Assembly (NCBI RefSeq): GCF_950023065.1
Contig: NC_088681.1
Location: 69,412,836-69,476,835 of the forward strand
Direction: 5' to 3'
Source: Planococcus citri
Taxonomy: Eukaryota; Arthropoda; Insecta; Hemiptera; Pseudococcidae
DNA length: 64,000 nucleotides
Shown here: positions 12,328-24,129 of the stretch, in pieces
How the letters are laid out: each line of letters begins with the position of its first letter
How positions within the stretch are numbered: the stretch's first letter is position 1
Translations under genes and position numbers: made by a program
The notes under the pieces: generated by a model
What the model saw: only the letters and a program-made list of their open reading frames with translations
What the model was told of the DNA's origin: nothing
Database searches by the model: none

Positions 12328-12955
12328 ACAGAGGACATCCTAAAAGGAACATTTTAAAGCCAACTTGTCAAAAAAAAAAGTTGGCGTTACTGACAAAATG
12401 GCGGCTATTTTGATTGACAAGTCAGCCGAAATCGCAGATTTTAAATTTTTGAACTGGACAAAGCTAGATCGAAAAAACGTGCGAAGATTCATCACCAGCA
12501 AAAATTGTAAGTGCTGAAGCGCATTTTTCAATTTTTGGTGAATTTTTGAAAATCAAAGTTAGGCCAAAAATGAGGAAAAAAATCAAAATTTTATCAAATT
12601 GACGTAGAATATTGAAATTTGGCATATACCCTAATTTCGACCTGCCAAATCAATTGAAAACAGTTTCAAACCGTTTTGAGCAGTTCTGGAGTCTCCAGCT
12701 GAACTACAAGGCGATCGGTACAGAACTTTGAAACCAATTTCTAAAATTTGAATCCAATAATAGACATAAAAACCGTCCAAATTCTAGGATACTTTTTAGT
12801 AAAATTTTGATTTTTTTTCTTATTTTTGGTCCAATATGATCTTCAAAAATCCACTGAAAATCGAAAAATGCACTTAGGTTTCTGAAATTTTAATTGGTGA
12901 TGTATTTTTGCATGCTCTATCAATTTAACTACGCTCGGTTCAAACACTTTTCTTG
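12328..12955 (+). mobile_element. degraded left arm of an FB-family element
   Basis: It begins inside the arm (GAGGACATCCTAAAAGGAAC) and continues through AAAATGGCGGCTATTTT, the TTTTTGGTGAATTTTTG block and CTGGAGTCTCCAG, after which homology blurs and partly reverses. It has lost the GTCCGGC tip, and it lies just upstream of a complete copy at 12979. Confidence 0.7.
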
Positions 12956-12978
12956 CCAGTTGGGATACCTCCATATTA

Positions 12979-14987
12979 GTCCGGCATATGACAACAGGAG
13001 TAATTGCACCACCCCCCGCCGATCCTCCGGGACAACTTTTTTCCTAAAGGGGACATCCTAAGGAACATTTTAAAGCAAATTTGCCAAAAAAAAGTTGGCC
13101 TTACTTACAAAATGGTGGCCATTTTGATCAGGTCAGCCGAAATCGCAGATTTTGGGTTTTAACATCGGACTTGCACGAACTCGAAAGATCATGCGAAAAT
13201 TTATTACCTGTCAAAATTTAAAGTGCTAAAGTGCATTTTTCGATTTTTGGTGAATTTTTAAAAATCGAATTTAGGCCAAAAATGGGGGAAAAATTAAAAT
13301 TTTACCAAATTGACCAAGAAAGCTGAAATTTGGGATATACCCTATTTTCGACATGCCAAATCGATTGGAAACGGTTTCAACCCGTTTTGAGCATTCTGGA
13401 GTCTCCAGCAGATTTTTGAAACTCGAAATTCCAACAAAATTTCATCAAAATGCAGTTGGGAAGCTGAAATTTATTCTGCAAACTAATATTTCAATACGCT
13501 ACGAAGTCAATTTCAGGTGGATTTCAAGTCTTCTAGGAGCCTCCAGCAACTTTTTGAAAATTACTGGGGCCTCCAGCAGATTTTTGAAACTTTAAATTTT
13601 CACAAAATTTCATCAAATGGAGATGGAAAGCTAGAAAATTTACTCTACTTTCCAATTTTGACACCCTCTGAAGACGACTTCAGGTGGGTTCAAGTCATTT
13701 TAGGACCTCCAGTGACTTTTTTGAAAATTACTGGAGCCTCCAGCAGATTTTTGAAACTTTAAATTTTCACAAAATTTCATCAAATGGAGATGGAAAGCTA
13801 GAAAATTTACTCTACTTTCCAATTTTAACACCCTTGAAGACGACTTCAGCTGGGTTCAAGTAATTTTAGGGCCTCTAGCGACTTTTTGTGAAAATTACTG
13901 GAGCCTCCAGCAGATTTTTGAAGCTTCAAATTTTCCCAACAATAATTTGTCAAATAGAGTTGGCAAGCTGAAATTTACTTCGCAGACTACATGGTGGTTT
14001 CAAATGATTTTGAAGCTTCCAGCTACTTTTAGGAAATTTCAATTTTACAAAAAAACGTCATACAACCTTTCAAAAAGTTGCTGAAGGCTCCAAAACGACT
14101 TGAAATTCACCAGCAGTCAACTTCGTAGCGTATTGAAATTAGTTTTCAGAATGAATTTCGACTCTCCGTCTTAGTTTGATGAAATTTTGGGGAAATTTCA
14201 AGTTTTAAAATCTACTGGAGGCTCCGGTAGTTTTCAAAAAAGTCGTTGGAGGCTCTAAAATGACTTGAACCCACCTGAAGTCGTCTTCAGAGGGTGTTAA
14301 AATTGGAGTTTAGAGTAAATTTCAGCTTTCCATATCCATTTGATGAAATTTTGTGAAAATTTAAAGTTTCAAAAATCTGCTGGAGGCTTCAGGAATTTTC
14401 AAAAAGTCGCTGGAGGATCCAAAACGACTTGAAATTCACCTGCAGTACTTCGTAGTGTATTGAAATTAGTTTTTAGAATAGATTTTAGCTTTACAACTCC
14501 AGTTTTATGGAATTTTGTGGGAATTTCGAGTTTCAAAAATCTGCTGGAGGCTCCAGAACTGCTCAAAACGGGTTGAAACCGTTTCCAATCGATTTTGCAA
14601 GTCGATAATAGGGTATATCCCAAATTTCAGCTTTCTCGGTCAATTTGGTAAAATTTTGATTTTTTCCCTCATGTTTCGCCTAAATTCAATTTTCAAAAAT
14701 TCACCAAAAATCGAAAAACGCACTTTAGCACTCGAAATTTTGACAGGTGATAAATTTTTGCATGATCTTTCGATCTCCTTTTGTAAAGTTTGAAAAAGTT
14801 CGTGCAAGTCCTATGTTAAAACGCAAAATCTGTCAATCAAAATGGCCTCCATTTTGTAAGTAAGGCCAACTTTTTTTTGGCAAGTTTGCTTTAAAATTTT
14901 CCTTAGGATGTCCCCTTTAAGAAAAAAGTTGTCCCGGAGGATCGGCGGGGGGGGGGGTGCAATTACTCCTATTGTCATATGCCGGAC
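12979..14987. mobile_element. FB-family fold-back element, complete copy 2
   Basis: Ends GTCCGGCATATGACAA and its inverse TTGTCATATGCCGGAC are flanked by TA (12977-12978 and 14988-14989). The arms contain the same ordered landmarks as copy 1 (C-run, CCGATCCTCCGGGACAAC, AATGGTGGCCATTTT, GATATACCCTATTTTCGAC). It is longer than copy 1 because the centre carries extra units of a 167-bp internal satellite. No transposase is present. The C/G runs near the tips vary in length between copies. Confidence 0.85.
13400..14000 (+). repeat. internal 167-bp satellite of the FB element
   Basis: The phrase CTCCAGCAGATTTTTGAA recurs at about 13403, 13571, 13738 and 13905, giving steps of about 167 bp. Each unit has two CTCCAG sites, the block CACAAAATTTCATCAAATGG, and GAAGACGACTTCAG (itself a palindrome). 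The right arm contains the same units inverted. The same unit recurs in FB copies at 58.1-58.3 kb and 63.5-64 kb. Confidence 0.8.
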
Positions 14988-14989
14988 TA

Positions 14990-17559
14990 TATAGTTATAA
15001 CTAATTACTTACCTCACAACAATTTCAACAAAATCTGATGTATTATTAAATTGTGGGGGGCGGGGAGAGAGTTCTATGGGAAACTGCAAATCCTATAATG
15101 TCGTCACGAAAATCGAAATTTGCAGAGTATTTATAGAGTTGACCCTTTTTTTTCAAAATCCGGTGTTTTTGATTTCTTATAAGACAAAGGGAATGTTTTG
15201 AACAGAATTCTTTCGATTTGAACCAAACCAAGCTAATTGTAAGGTCGAAATTCATTAGAGAAGATTAGAAGGGAAAGGAGAGGGAGGGGCACCATTATCA
15301 GCAAATAAACTAACAGTTTTCTCGTTCGGATTAATTATTTAAAAGTTATACGAGTATAAACCCATGTTTCGGCAGCTCATTGCTTTCCACTGGAATTGCA
15401 TTTTGTTTGAATAAAGCAGTTTGAGAACCAAAGAGCTAGCATATAATCATTTCGTCGTACGCGTGACGTAAACAAAAATAATGAAAAGAAACGAGGATGA
15501 ATGAGGTGTCATGTCGTTGTGACAAAAAAAACAAAACCATTGGAAAAAAAGATCTGGGATAAAAATTATATGTATTTTATAATGCCATCGCGGTACCATT
15601 AAGAAAACATTTACAGCGGTGATTATCATTTAATTAATGGTACTGCTCGTACTCGTATCAGCTGTTCTGGCATGCTGAGAGTTTGTTGCGGAGACCACGG
15701 CATGGCAGTATCCGTAACCAATTAACATAACGATTCGTCATAATTAAGCCAATAAATGAAAGAAGAATACGCGAGTCAAAAGCTCGATGTTTTCGGATGC
15801 TAAAAACACAGTGGCGCGATAAAGATGGTTTAATGGTTGTCGAGATTTTGAAAAATGTGCATCTTGCCGTGAAACGAAACAAGCTTTCGCTTTATCCGCG
15901 CCCAAAAAGCATAGCCAGAAATAAGACTCGGAGACGAAGCAATGAAAAAACCTGTAATGACGTCTGCATTAACATTTCTCGAGTGAACTATCGTTTCTGC
16001 TCGAATCGGGATCGCGTACTCGTATTCGAGCCATGAACGACGTTTTCGTTATGTACGTTTGATATGATCTCTAGCTTCAGCGTCAGCATAGAAGCGATTC
16101 TGATTCGCACGATGGATGCATTTTCGTTAACGCGGACTATGTCTTTAATCTTACGTCGTCGTGGAGAAGCAAAAATCGTATTTACCCTTAGTTAGTAACG
16201 ACGAAGACGACGAATTTTAATAAAACGAATGCTTCGATAAACGTATTCGATACACAAAGAGCACACAATTCTTTCGCGTTTTCAGATTCGAAATGCTCGT
16301 CTCCTCTTTACCAACCCTTTAGTGTTTTTTTCCCAGCTTCGCAGTTGTATTTCCGGCACATTACGATTATTTGTTTTTCTCGTCTTTAATACAGTACCTA
16401 CACTATTTCATAGTCATCGAAACTCAGTTTACATTAATCGAATTAATTTTTCATCGCAAACGTACCCTGTATCTTACTATAGAAAAGATGTAGCAATCTT
16501 ATCGCGTATTGTCTGGACAACGACTGCTTTTCCATTTTGGTACAAAATTCGTCGAAAAGGGAGCAAAAAAATAACATCCTTTTGTCAGTTTGTATACAGA
16601 TGGAGAGAAAAAAATCAGATCTAAATCTGGTAAACTCTCAGAAGACGTGTGAGTTCGACTCGACCAAGACCTCCTCCTCGGTGTTCGCGTCTTCTTCTCT
16701 GCCACGCAATTAAGGGAGGAAATGACCGATGCACGACGACGTCGAGGACGAGTGCGTTTACGTTCATCGAGTCGGAAATGACTTAAATGATGAATCCGAA
16801 CGAGTTGGCCGACACAATGAAGCGTAGCTCCAACTCCACTTTTCGAAGCCGTTGAACCACGGCGCTGACACCTATGCCGACCACTGTGAATCGCGCTCTG
16901 CCCTGCTGCTCTCCTCTCCTTCTCCTATACATTGTATAGTATACCCATTGCCCATACCGTCACGCTAATAACCCGACTTCGACTTCGACTCTTCCATTCA
17001 ATAAAAATACACGTAGGTATACCACCGAGACCGTCTTCTTGCCCCTTTTCTCACTCTCGCTATCTTTGTTCTTTTTCGGATACGGTTTTTTTTTCTTTTT
17101 CTCTTCTTCTCGACGATCTCTTTCATCGTCGTCGTCATTCTGTATATGTATACCTAAACTCGGTGGTGTAGGATGTTCCATAAATCATGACCGTCTTTAG
17201 TAATGTCATTCAAACCAACCGAGTACCTGACTACCTGCGTTTTGCGTATTTTTTCTACGAAATTCTTTTCACTTTTTAGCTGACGATTGTTGCAAAAATG
17301 GGGGAAAAGTATGTAGTCCAGGTATATGTATATTTTTACCTGTGATACGACGTGTTTAGGGACAGTACGAGTATTTTTGCAATATGATCGATAGCATTGG
17401 TAACCATTGGTTTAGTCATATTGATTTGATATAAGTTACCTAACTAGGTAAGAAAAAATTTAAAATGCTAGTCAAAAACGCACGTTCAAGATGTTCTCCA
17501 GGAGATTGAATGAATATGAAATGTACATAGATAATCTCGTTAAAATGGTGAATTTCAGA
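14990..17559. other. gene-free, apparently single-copy stretch
   Basis: No repeat family is recognised. Open frames at 15797-16036, 16322-16624 and 16960-17181 lack domain-like character; the last is an Asp/Glu/Lys low-complexity frame from a pyrimidine-rich tract. The sequence from about 15640 to 17180 is richer in CpG than the repeats around it and may be unique host DNA, but I cannot place an exon. Confidence 0.45.
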
Positions 17560-17959
17560 TCAACAGGGGGGGTGGAGGTCGTTTTTAGACAAGAAACAGT
17601 CGCCTTGATTTTTTCCCCTCATAATCACTCTGGTCAAGAAAAAAATATATTTGAGATATTCACCCAAAAATTATCTCAAATGTGAATAAGCTCGTTAAAC
17701 AGGTTGAAAATTGGCCACAATTCGATTTTCAGATGTCCAAATTGATTTTTGCAGGATCTGGAGAAATCGAAAATCGTCCAGCAGGCTCCATAATGGCTGG
17801 AAATCGTGAAATGGAGGCTCCACGGTGGCCCAAAATGGTAACATTGAGATATGGAGGGGGTAGGGGTGGTTTTTAGACAAGAAACAGTCACTAGGATAAG
17901 TTTTTCAAACATTCCTCTATAAGAACAGAATTTTTTTTTTTGAATTTTTTCCCCTCACA
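17560..17959 (+). repeat. tandem ~290-360-bp repeat, left part
   Basis: GACAAGAAACAGTC occurs at about 17588 and 17876, then after an inserted element at about 19580, 19931 and 20295. Each unit has CCCCTCA, AAAATTGGCT-like, CACAATTCGATTTTCAGATG, CTGGAGAAATC, GGAGGCTCCA and CCCAAAATGGTAA in the same order. The array is interrupted after CCCCTCACA by the fold-back element at 17960. Confidence 0.75.
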
Positions 17960-19313
17960 AGGGAACCTCTTGAGGTGTCAGCCTCCGATTTGAACGGGAC
18001 CGCGATTTTTGTAAAGAACATGTTCTAAAACCCCCAAATCCAAATTTCCAGCTGCCCAAGTTCATTTTTCGATTTTTGGCGAATTATTGAAAACCCAAAT
18101 TGACTATTTTTTTGATTTACGTTTTTTTTTAAAAAAAAAAAGTACGTACTTGATCAGTAAAAATGTTCAAAATAAGTCCCAAAACTGATATTATCCCCTC
18201 CAAATCCAAATTTCGTCTTTGGAGCCTCCAGTGCGATTTTTAAATTTCTCCAGAATTTTGAATTTGCTCCAGAAGGCGAGAATATGAAGTTGGGCAGCTA
18301 AAAATCGAGTTGTGTGTTATACTAGAACTGTTTAACGAATTTATTCACATTTGAGCCGATTCTGGAGGGGACACCTCAAGAGTGGGGTTTTGACCAGCTT
18401 TTTTCATAATAAAAATATCCAAAAATTGAATGGAGACCCAAGAAAGGCTGGAAATGGCAAAATTCGCTCTCGCGTGGTTAATTAATGACGAAATACAGCA
18501 ATTCACGTAAATTTCAAAAAAACAAACGAGAAATTTTTGATTTTTGGATATTTTTATTTTGAAAAAAAGGTGGTCAAATAACCACTCTTGAGGTGTCCAC
18601 TCCAGAATCGGCTCAAATGTGAATAAATTCATTTAACAGTTCGAGGTTAACACACAACTCGATTTTTAGCTGCCCAACTTCATATTCACGCCTTCTGCAG
18701 GAGCAAATTGAAAATTCTGGAGAAATTTAAAAATCGCGCTGGAGGCTCCAGGTCGGTGGGAAATGGTGGAATTCGGTCTCGGGAGGTTAGTTGTGGACAA
18801 AATACAGCGATCCGTGCAAATTTCAAAAATTTCTTCGCAAACGGGAAACTTTTGATTTCTTTTGATTTTTTATTTGAAAAAAACTAGTCAAAAAACCACT
18901 CTTGAGGTGCCCCTCCCAAAATCGACTCAAATGTGGATAAACTCGTTAAACAGATCGAGTATAATACACAACTCGATTTTTAGCTGCCCAATTTCATATT
19001 CACGCCTTCTGGAGCAAATTCAAAATTCATTGAGAAATTGAAAAATAGCGCTGGAGGCTCCAGAATGCTGGAAATGGCGAGATTTGGATTTGGGGGGTTA
19101 ATATCAGTTTTAGGACTTATTTTGAACATTTTTACTGATCAAGTACGTACTTTTTTTTAAAAAAGCATAAATCACCAAAATAGTCAATTTTGGTTTTTCA
19201 AAAATAATGAACTTTGGCAGCTGAAAATTTGTATTTGGGAGTTTTAGAACATGCTCTTTCCAAAAATCGCGGCCCTGTTCAAATCGGAGGCGGACACCTC
19301 AAGAGGTTCCTTT
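17960..19313. mobile_element. second fold-back family, complete element
   Basis: The ends are inverted copies (GGGAACCTCTTGAGGTGTC on the left; GACACCTCAAGAGGTTCC on the right), and the pairing continues inward for about 100 bp through CCTCCGATTTGAAC and the GCGATTTTT / ACATGTTCTAAAAC blocks. Interior blocks with CTGGAGGCTCCAG, GTGAATATGAAGTTGGGC and CACCTCAAGAGTGG repeat in both orientations. It sits inside the ~350-bp tandem array: the array sequence breaks after CCCCTCACA and resumes at CAGACATGCTGG. The target duplication, if any, is very short and I cannot define it. No transposase is seen. Confidence 0.75.
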
Positions 19314-20455
19314 GTCAGACATGCTGGTTAAAAAAATATAATTGAGGGGTCCACCCAAAAATTGGCTCAAATGTGGATGAATTCATCCATCTGGTCGAAA
19401 ATTAGCCACAATTGGATTTTCAGATGTCCAAATTGATTTTTGCAGAATCTGGAGAAATCCAGAAATCTAGGAGAAATCTAAAATTGCCCTGGAGGCTCCA
19501 TAATTGCTCGAAATTGTGAAATTAGGGCTTCACAGTGGCACAAAATGGTAAAATTCAGGTCTGGGGGAGGGAGGTTCAAACAAGAAACAGTCACTAGGAT
19601 AGGTTTCAAAAATTTCTCTAAAAACAGAAAATAATTTGTTTTTTTTTTTTTTAATTTTCCCCCTCACAGACACGCTGGTTAAAAAAATGCATTTGAGGGG
19701 TCCGACCAAAAATTGGCTGAAATGTGGATAATCTCGTTAAATATGTAGATCGAAAATTAGCCATAATTCGATTTTCAGACGTCCAAATTAATTTTCGCAG
19801 CATCTGGAGAAATCGAAAATTGCCCTGGAGGCTCCATAATGGCTCAAAATTGTGAAATGACGACTTCACAATGGCCCAAAATGGTAAAATTCCGGTCTGG
19901 GATGTGGGAGGGGGTGAGGGAGGGGGTTTAGACAAGAAACAATCCCTATAGGATAAGTTTCAAAAATTTCTCTACGAAAAGAAAATATTTGTTTTTTTAC
20001 TTAAATTTTTTTCCTTCATGGACATGCTGGTCAGAAAAATACTTTTGAGGGCTGGCCAAAAATTGGCTTGAATGTCATCATCATCACCAAAAAGTTTTTA
20101 AATGTGGATACTCTCGTTAAATAGATGAAAAATTAGCCACAATTCGATTTTCAGACGTCGACATTACTTTTCGCAGCATCTGGAGAAATCGGAAATCACC
20201 TTGGAGGCTCCATAACTGCTTGAAATTGTGAAATGGAGGCTCCAGACTTGCCCAAAATGGTAAAATTAGGGTCTGGGGTGAGGGAGGAGGATTTAGACAA
20301 GAAACAGTTCCTAGGATATGCTTCAAAAATTTCTCCAGGTACCAACAGAAAAAAAAAATATATTTTTTGAATTCCCCCCCTTCATATTAGACATGCAGGT
20401 CAAAAAAATTCATGTGAGGGGCCCGCCCGAAAATTGGCTGAAATGTGGATGACCA
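19314..20455 (+). repeat. tandem ~350-bp repeat, right part
   Basis: Continuation of the array that starts at 17560, with units beginning near CAGACATGCTGG / CAGACACGCTGG / GGACATGCTGGTC / AGACATGCAGGTC at about 19317, 19668, 20029 and 20390. Unit spacing is roughly 351-364 bp. The last unit is cut by an FB fragment at about 20456. Open frames on the minus strand here are mirror products of the units, not genes. Confidence 0.75.
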
Positions 20456-20855
20456 TTTCCAATCGATTTCACAGGTCGAAAATAGGGTACATCCTGAATA
20501 TCAGCTTTCTCGGGCAGTTTGGTAAAATTTTGATTTTTTTCTCTTTTTTGGACTAAATTTTATTTTCAAAAATTTACTAAAAATCGAAAAATGCACTTAG
20601 CACTTGAAATTTTGGCTGGTGATGAATTTTTACATGCTCTTTCGATCTAGCTTCGTACAGTTCAAAAAATTTTGTGCGAGTCCTATGTTGGAAAGCAAAA
20701 TTTGCTGACTTGTCAATCAAAACGATCGCCATTTTGTTACTAAAACCAATTTTTTTGGCAAGTTGGCTTTTAAATGTTCCTTACAGAATGTCACCTAAAA
20801 AAAAAAATATACCAGAGGCAGGGGGTGCAATTATTCCTATTGTCATATACCGGAC
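20456..20855 (+). mobile_element. right arm of an FB-family element
   Basis: It starts in the interior (CCATTTCCAATCGATTT, CGAAAATAGGGTA) and runs to the tip GGGGGTGCAATTATTCCTAT, ending CCGGAC followed by TA (20856-20857). The arm is diverged: the region that normally reads GTTGTCCCGGAGGATCGG is lost or scrambled. There is no left arm, so it is a one-sided remnant that joins the tandem array. Confidence 0.75.
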
Positions 20856-20857
20856 TA

Positions 20858-23806
20858 GAAAGTCTGCTTTTTCTGTTCATGAAAATCAGGCGAAAAATTA
20901 TCAACGAATTTAGCAATTTTTACCACCACAATAATTTATTTAACTTGCATCGTTTTATAATAAATCAAATAACATTGAAATATTTATTACATATGATTTT
21001 CGCTGATCTACTTATCATCTTCATTCACCCTTTCCTTCTCCTCACCTCGTTTTAAAAAATACCTGAAATTAATTTCAAAAAGAGAAACCTACAGACTTAT
21101 ATTATTAATTCACTTTTCAACTTCTCAAGGTCAAATGAAAATGAGATGATTGTAAACATGAACGTGTATTCAAGAAGACGATCAAATTACAAAACCTACA
21201 CACGACATATTCAGTTTTGAAATTTCATACAATTTGGGTACACGTATAGAACGCTTTTGAATAGTGTTGAAAACAAAATCTGATAAGAAACGAAACGGTC
21301 GTGTCGTTGTTGGTTGTAGCTAGTTTGCGACATTTTTAGGTGTTTAATTTAGCTAGGTAGGTATGTGGTGCGCGTCACAGGGCATATTAACTTTTTCCTA
21401 ATATACTCGTACCTACACGTCGTCGAGAGAAAGAGTTGCAATCGCGGAAACGAGGTCACGAAATTTTTTCACCATAGTGGCATTTGAAAAAGCAACGTTG
21501 CCGAATGGCGTAATTTTTAATTTTCCTTATCGATTAGTCGTGTCGAGTAAATAGAAAAATGAAAAAATAATAACTTAGAAAAAAAATCGACCTATAGAAA
21601 TATACTCGTACACCCACACATCGTATTTATATTTTATACCTGCCTAACCATAAGACCATGGTGCACCGTCCATCTAAATCTACAGGAGGAATTTTTGGAA
21701 AAGAGCACGTACAAAAATCTAAGAATGCGCCAGTCTCGCTGGCCAAAGTTGATTCTGATTGTTGGAAGAATAGAATACTAGGTATACAGATGAGGTAGCA
21801 GGTATACTTCTAGACAAGGTGTACATCCTGTTCGCCATTCACCTCTTCCAACAACCATTCGGGGGTGGTTTGAATAAAAAGCCGGTTTTATAGACGATCG
21901 TTGATGATCGTGGTTGTGTGTACATAGGTTCGGTTTAGCTATATGCGAGATCGCATATCCGTTTCGATTTAGTATACCGTTCGTATCTACTCCTTATATC
22001 CGTTCCTCTGCTCGTTGTCCTGGTCCACCACACAGAAAGCATGGTCGAGTCATCGAGTCGAAAATTATTCTTATACCTACCCTACGTACTCGTACGTGGG
22101 TCTGGGCTGGGGTATTGGCGAGAAATTCGGAGGTTGGCTTTTGTTAAATCTTTTTAGTCACGGATCAGGTATTCTGGAGAAAGAAGTGGTCGTTTCCTTA
22201 TAAAAATATTTAAACCTTCGAAACGCGAACGTCTGATTTTCATTCATTATGAAAAGACTACCCTTATAATATGTACCTTATACACACCCCTCGCTCGCTC
22301 GTGAACTCGATCCTATTATAATACAAAACACATATACCTGCACTACCTGCTTATGCATCTACACTTTTATCTCGATCGCCTTAAAATTGGACTAATTCCA
22401 TCGACAGGTATAATTTTCAATATAAAGAGATAAACGTTTAACCAAAAAAGAGAGACGAACAAAAAGGTACACTACGCTCTAGCTTTGACTTTTTCTCACT
22501 TATAAATACAGGTAGGTAGGTACGTAAACCGAAGAATATAATGGAATTATCTGCGAAAAAAGACTCGGTTGAATCTTTTTCCAAGCTGCTGAATTTCGTC
22601 AACATCGTGCCACCATCAACCAATTATCTACAGCGCCTGATACAGTTACTTACTCGAATTACCAAAGAAAAATCTACGTAATAAGGCAAAAAGCGACCTA
22701 CACTGTCGAACCATAAGACACCCCTTTCTCACCCTGTGTAACGTCGCTTCCAGCGCTACTAGGTATACGTATAAACGTGGCAAAAAAAAATCGACTTTAC
22801 GAGAGAAATTGAAAATAATGGAACTTTTAACATAATGAGCTCAAAAAGATAAAAATTTTATTACTAAGGTTTATTTTTAAACGAAAATTCTTTTATCATC
22901 AAAACAACGTTATCTTTAAATATTCTTCTTTCACTTTTTACCCCCTCTCTTCTACTCTCTACCTATTTTACTCCGCTCTCTGCTCTCGTGATGCTTTTTT
23001 ATGTATGTATATACGAGTAAGTATACGAGTATACCTATATTTTTTCGTCAAATATTTTTCATTTTTTTCCCTCTCTTCTTCTTTATTTCGAGATAAAAAG
23101 TCGCGTTACGTTTTTATTTATTACAATATATTTCTATATCGAAGAGATATTTTATTTCTTATTTAATTTACCAGCCGAAGCAATATAAGGATAGGCTCAC
23201 AGCAATTCGTGCTACGGTAACTTGCAAATAAAAAATATATAAACGTACAAAGTTGCGAGCTTTTCATTTTACCATCGACGACGACGACGACGACGACGAA
23301 CGAAAAATATATTCTCGATAACTTAAGTTGTTTTCCATCTTCGATAATGCCAACATTAGGATACGTAAGAAAAAAAAAAAGAAAAGAAAAGAGAAGAACG
23401 GAAACAGAAAAATCAAAAGCCGAACGTAGCCAATTTCATCCTACACCAAAAGTTCTTCCTTATACTTACATAATAATAAGTAGGTTTCGGGTGGATCGTC
23501 AAAAAAACAGTGGGTAGATTTCGATCAAATTGAGAAGAGACCTTTATTTCAAGTTGAAAGTTACTCACCAACAAAAAATTTCAACTCTGGAGGTACCTTT
23601 GGAGGGGAGATTTGTGCCCTCAAAGAGGGGGTATTTTTGAAAAAATCGTGGGTTTTTCGTTCCTATCGCTACATAGCCAGTTTTGGGGGAAATGGCCCAG
23701 TTCCACATGAAAGTATTTGAGATTTTGCGTCGATCTATGCTATTTCCGTAAAAATCCAAGCCCCTTTTAGACTTTTAGGGTTCTACTGAGCGGTTGAGAA
23801 TTGGCA
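20858..23806. other. gene-free, apparently single-copy stretch
   Basis: Mixed composition with many TACTCGTA / GTACCTA words and a (CGA)n tract near 23275. Open frames at 20774-21055 (hydrophobic C-terminal end), 21914-22147 and 22438-22623 have no recognisable domain and I do not call them genes. Confidence 0.45.
23275..23299 (+). repeat. (CGA)n microsatellite
   Basis: About eight uninterrupted CGA/ACG units. Confidence 0.85.
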
Positions 23807-23813
23807 AATCATC

Positions 23814-24078
23814 TTTTGAACATTTTTTCTTGGCAAATATTTCGCATTATTCGAAGAAATACTTTAGACCACAGTGGTGCCAATTTTTTAATCATTTTTG
23901 CTAATTTCAAAAAATTGAAAAAAAGTCACAAATTTTTGGCTATTTTCTGGATCTTTTCAAGTTGGCAAAAAAAGTTAAAAAATTGGCACCACTGCGTTCC
24001 AAGTTTCAGGAATGATATTATTTTTCAATAACTGAACATGATTAATGCAAAATATTTGCCAAGAAAAAATTTTCAAAA
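23814..24078. mobile_element. short hairpin element with long inverted arms
   Basis: The outer arms pair TTTTTTCTTGGCAAATATTT (about 23822) with its inverse near 24050. Inner arms pair CAGTGGTGCCAATTTTTTAA (about 23871) with TTAAAAAATTGGCACCACTG (about 23972). The spacer between the two paired segments differs between arms, so the hairpin is imperfect. It is probably a small MITE; no clear target duplication is seen. Confidence 0.6.
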
Positions 24079-24129
24079 CACAAATTTATCAAAAAATAAG
24101 CGATGTTGAATTAATTACCAATTTAGGTA

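Noticed and set aside
16960..17181. Asp/Glu/Lys-rich frame
   Set aside because: Low-complexity translation of a pyrimidine-rich tract.
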